Source: JAVWGW01 sp036655915
Lineage (GTDB): Bacteria; Actinomycetota; Coriobacteriia; Coriobacteriales; Eggerthellaceae
Assembly (NCBI GenBank): GCA_036655915.1
Contig: JAVVPE010000033.1
Span: 1-17,511, forward strand
DNA: 17,511 bases
Reading direction: 5' to 3'
Position 1 is the first letter of the stretch. Each line of letters begins with the position of its first letter. A model generated the notes under the pieces. That model did not search any database, had not been told where the DNA came from, and saw nothing but the letters and a program-made list of their open reading frames with translations. The translations under genes were made by a program, and so were the position numbers. Shown here in pieces: positions 14,507-17,511 of the stretch.

Positions 14507-16602
14507 CTACTGTGTGGCGCGATACTCGGCTATTTTTTCCAGGAAGGTTTCGCCGTAGCGTTCAAGCTTGGTAGCGCCCACGCCGGAAACGGCCAAAAAC
14601 TCATCGGGGGTCGTGGGCAGCTTGGCGCACATATCGCGCAGTGTGGCATCGGAAAACACGATGTAGGGAGGAATCTGGCCCGCATCGGCGATGTGTTTGC
14701 GCGCAGTGCGCAGCAGCTCGAAAAGTTCGGGGCGCAGCGATTCAACGGCCCCGCGAGCAGCTCGATTGCGCTTTGTGGCTGAGCGTTTTTCTTCTGCCTG
14801 CTTGACTATTTTCTTCATGGAAAGCGTGAAATCTGCTTCGAGAACTTCCTCGATGCGCGCCCCTTGGCCCACAACGGGATAGGATCCTTCAGAAATGCTC
14901 AGGTATCCCCCGGCACACAGCAGCTCAATCACTTCTTTGACCTGCGACATCGAAGATTCCACGCTGCCGTAAGCCGCCAACTTGTCCAGGTCCGCTTCGA
15001 TAAGCTTGGCCGCCTTTGAACCCCGCACCACATCGGCGATCATGCCCTTGCCATAGCTCCATCGCATTTCCTTCACGCACGAAACGCAGGCGCGCGCAAC
15101 AGGCGTCACGTCGATGGCCTCAAATTCACCTTTGCAGTTTGAACAGTGAGCGCAGCCCGCTTCCCGCATATCTGTTTGCGGGGCTAGGTCATAGCTGGCT
15201 TGGCCGTCGCTGCCTGCGGCCGGCTGACTGCCCGTGGCCGGTTCGCTGCCGAAGTAATCCAGAATGTAGGCACGCAAACAGCCGGTGGTGTGGCAATACC
15301 CTATCATGCCCTCAAGCAGCCTGCGCTNNNNNNNNNNNNNNNNNNNNNNNNNNNNNNNNNNNNNNNNNNNNNNNNNNNNNNNNNNNNNNNNNNNNNNNNN
15401 NNNNNNNNNNNNNNNNNNNNNNNNNNNCGCAAACAGCCGGTGGTGTGGCAATACCCTATCATGCCCTCAAGCAGCCTGCGCTGTGTGGCGCGCACGATAT
15501 CAAGTTCTTCGGCGGAAAGCTCTTCGTTTGTGGAATCCCGTTCGATAAAGTAACGGCAGGTGGCAATGTCGCTGTCGCTCCACAGCAACACGCATTCGGA
15601 AGGTTCGCCATCGCGGCCCGCGCGGCCCGCTTCCTGATAGTAAGATTCGATGCTGCCCGGCATGTTGTGGTGCACAACGTAGCGCACATTCGACTTATCA
15701 ATACCCATGCCGAATGCATTGGTGGCCACCATGACGGCGGCATCGTCGTCGATAAAGCTGCGCTGGCTTTCGGTGCGTTCGGGCGATTTCATGCCGGCAT
15801 GATAGCGGGCGGCGCGCACCCCTGCGGCGGTCAACTGTTCGCACAGCGCATCGACATCCTTGCGCGTCGAACAATAGATAATGCCCGAATCAGCTGCATG
15901 ATCAGCCACATAGCCTTGCAGCCACGCCCGCTTTTCCTTCGGCGTCTTGCGCTGCACACCAAAAAACAGGTTGGGGCGATCAAAGCCCGTCACCACTTCG
16001 GCAGGCGTGCGCAAGGCCAGCAACTTCGTGATGTCGCGACGCACCCTTTCGGTAGCCGTCGCGGTAAACGCCGCCACAACGGGGCGCATGGGCAAGGCAT
16101 CGATGAAAGCGGCAATGCCCAGATACGAAGGCCTGAAATCTTGCCCCCACTGCGACACGCAATGCGCTTCATCAACGGCGACCAGCGGGATGGAAATCTT
16201 GCGCGTGAAATCGAGAAACACGGGGTCACTTAAGCGTTCGGGTGCCACATACATAATCTTGTAGGTGCCTTCAAGTGCGCGTCCCAACACCGTGCGCTGC
16301 TGACCCGGCGTCAACGACGAATTGAGGAAGGCACCGCGCACACCCGCATCGACCAGCGCACGCACCTGATCGCCCATCAGCGACACCAAGGGCGACACAA
16401 CAAGGGTAAGCCCCTCCATCACGATGCCCGGCACCTGATAGCAGATGGATTTTCCCGCGCCGGTGGGCATGACGCCCAAGGCATCGCGCCCCGACAAAAT
16501 GGCTTCGACCAAGGTCTGCTGCCCCGGCCGAAACCCTTCATAACCAAAATAATCAACAAGCGCGCCATGCGCCTTCGCAACATTGCTCACAGAAACCTTC
16601 AT
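14507..16602 (-). CDS. recQ: ATP-dependent DNA helicase RecQ (split by an artificial assembly gap)
   Basis: RecQ is a superfamily 2 3'-5' helicase for recombination and repair. Collapsing the duplicated 55-bp gap ends (removing 155 bp) gives one in-frame ORF of 646 residues, normal for bacterial RecQ. Domains: motif 0 FRPGQQ (24-29), Walker A GVMPTGAGKS (43-52), DEAH box 144-147, TATATE, motif VI YYQEAGRAGRDG (321-332), zinc site C390, C432, C435, C438 (GCAHCSNC), RQC, then an HRDC domain from about 570 (FLAVSGVGATKLERYGE). The zinc region has about 20-25 extra residues between YFGSE and CAHC. The aromatic-rich loop reads QWGQDFRPSY, with Gln (154) where E. coli RecQ has His. The ATG at 16602 has only a weak GAAGA site. 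Without the collapse, the recorded frame shifts across the gap. Confidence 0.93.
15273..15327. repeat. Contig-end duplicate, left copy (55 bp)
   Basis: These 55 bases are identical to 15428-15482 on the far side of the N run. Both copies encode the same RecQ residues (around QRRLLEGMIGYCHTTGCL). They are overlapping contig ends the scaffolder failed to merge, not a biological repeat. Confidence 0.93.
15328..15427. other. Assembly gap of exactly 100 Ns
   Basis: A run of 100 Ns, the conventional placeholder for a gap of unknown size. Its flanks duplicate each other, so the real gap is most likely of negative length (a 55-bp overlap). Confidence 0.98.
15428..15482. repeat. Contig-end duplicate, right copy (55 bp)
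   Basis: Exact copy of 15273-15327, ending at the base where the two flanks would join. Removing one copy plus the Ns (155 bp) brings both halves of recQ into one frame. Confidence 0.93.
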
Positions 16603-16716
16603 TCTTCGCGCTTAACACGCAGTGCCCTTCAAGCCGACAATACCACTCACGCGTAGCGCCGTACTTTTCTTAGCACCCATGGTATCGCCGAGCGCGTTGC
16701 CCAGGGGCCTCCGACA

Positions 16717-17388
16717 CTATTCCACCGAAAACCCATCATCGGCCACCTCAAGCGGAGCCATATCAAGCCGCAGTGCTTGCTCGACGATTTTCATGAGAGA
16801 TTCATCGCTGATTGCAGGATTTATTTTCACGACCCCGACCAGCCCGAATATAACCACGCAGAACATTTCATACACCAGGTCGATTTCAATATGATGATAG
16901 GCGGCGTATTCGGTCACCACCCCTTCGTTGATGCAATCCACCGTTTCGCGCACGGCGCGCACATCGAAGGCATCCCGCACACCAAGCTCTTCCAACACGC
17001 CGATCATGGGGCGCGGCCCGCACGAATCGTAGAGTGCATGGCGAAACGTGGCGATACAAGCGCGCAGCGAACCCCGCGTATCGCCAAAGGTACGCGTTTC
17101 GTTCCACACGACAACGCTTTCAACCAAATCTTCAACGTAGTCGTCTAACACCGCGTCGATAATCGCCTGTTTGTTTTGGAAGTAGTAATACACAAGTTCG
17201 CGGGTTAGCCCCGTCGCCTCGGCTATCGCCTTGATGGTCGTTTTCGCAACTCCGTGCGCTTCAAAAAGCTCGCGTGCCGCAAGCATGATGTCGCCCGCGT
17301 GGCCGCCCAAGCGCTCGCGTTCGGAAAGCGACCGCCCACATTCCCAGCGAATGGGCTCATACCTGGTCTGACGATTGCCAAGTCGCAT
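16717..17388 (-). CDS. TetR/AcrR-family transcriptional regulator
   Basis: The 223-residue protein has a TetR-type DNA-binding domain at about residues 30-85: AARELFEAHGVAKTTIKAIA, then the recognition helix region TGLTRELVYYYFQNKQAIIDAVL (HTH about 50-70). The C-terminal ligand and dimerisation domain is helical and not assignable to a ligand class. I start at the ATG at 17388 with AAGGA 7 nt upstream; the frame runs open to 17478, but that would place the start upstream of the likely -10 box. A 20-30 residue polar extension precedes the HTH. It is 114 nt ahead of recQ on the same strand; that gap has no clear terminator or promoter. Target genes are not evident. Confidence 0.88.
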   Translation of the reverse strand: MRLGNRQTRYEPIRWECGRSLSERERLGGHAGDIMLAARELFEAHGVAKTTIKAIAEATGLTRELVYYYFQNKQAIIDAVLDDYVEDLVESVVVWNETRTFGDTRGSLRACIATFRHALYDSCGPRPMIGVLEELGVRDAFDVRAVRETVDCINEGVVTEYAAYHHIEIDLVYEMFCVVIFGLVGVVKINPAISDESLMKIVEQALRLDMAPLEVADDGFSVE

Positions 17389-17433
17389 CCTGTTTTCCTT
17401 TTCACCCAAACCAACGGTGGCCGCCCTTTTGCC

Positions 17434-17457
17434 CGGCGCGCCGATTACCTTATTATA
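17434..17457 (-). promoter_or_regulatory. Promoter -10 box and palindrome before the TetR gene
   Basis: The minus strand carries a perfect TATAAT (17457-17452), 63 nt before the chosen start. No good -35 hexamer is visible at 16-18 nt spacing. The perfect 10-bp palindrome CGGCGCGCCG (17434-17443) sits about where transcription would begin and could be an autoregulatory operator. Nothing else is recognisable between 17458 and 17511. Confidence 0.45.
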
Positions 17458-17511
17458 CGGCAGTGAAAAACGGGGCATGCCTGCAACCTTCCCTTCAAGA
17501 AATACGGCGAG

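Noticed and set aside
15273..15482. Possible biological direct repeat or small insertion in recQ
   Set aside because: The copies are exact, abut an exact 100-N run, and their removal restores the reading frame, which fits an unmerged contig overlap.
15016..16233. Plus-strand ORFs crossing the N run
   Set aside because: They are antisense to recQ and extended artificially by the Ns and the duplicated contig end.
17389..17478. N-terminal extension of the TetR regulator to 17478
   Set aside because: It would start upstream of the TATAAT box, and the added residues lack family similarity.

Overview
The window comes from a GC-rich bacterial chromosome and every gene I can support is on the minus strand, so the reading order runs from position 17511 down to 1. 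The best guess for the source is an anaerobic member of the Coriobacteriia (Actinomycetota, Eggerthellaceae-like). This is inference: the window combines a GatCAB amidotransferase, a short-form HisG that depends on HisZ (classical Actinobacteria use long HisG), many GTG starts, and strong GC bias at third codon positions that opens long false ORFs on the plus strand. The sequence is a draft assembly, with one run of 100 Ns inside recQ.

Layout in transcription order. (1) A TetR-family regulator (17388-16717) with a good -10 box. (2) recQ (16602-14507), interrupted on paper by the N run; the run is flanked by identical 55-bp ends, and collapsing them restores one 646-residue RecQ. A terminator-like hairpin follows. 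(3) gatC-gatA-gatB (14377-11052), the glutamyl-/aspartyl-tRNA amidotransferase, with an AGCS amino acid:cation symporter (11047-9578) starting 4 nt after gatB. (4) A hairpin, then a small two-helix membrane protein and a DUF2797-like protein with a Cys cluster. (5) A short intergenic region with a 30-bp hyphenated palindrome, then the histidine operon: hisZ-hisG fusion, hisD, hisC, hisB, hisH, hisA, hisF, then after a 132-nt gap hisI and a PAT/bar-like GNAT acetyltransferase. (6) A gene-free left end (1-297) holding a REP-like hairpin pair and a dense array of GTATCA sites in helical phase.

How the genes work together. The his cluster covers PRPP + ATP to histidine except for two steps: no hisE (phosphoribosyl-ATP pyrophosphohydrolase) and no histidinol-phosphatase gene is present here, so both must be encoded elsewhere. 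The genes from hisZG through hisF are packed with overlaps or gaps of a few bases, as expected for one translationally coupled transcript. GatCAB corrects misacylated Glu-tRNA(Gln) and/or Asp-tRNA(Asn).

Most of the window is ordinary housekeeping. The items most worth a second look are the left-end phased repeat array, the HisZ-HisG fusion, the palindrome in front of the his operon, and the artificial gap in recQ. I did not see a clear new defence or mobile system.
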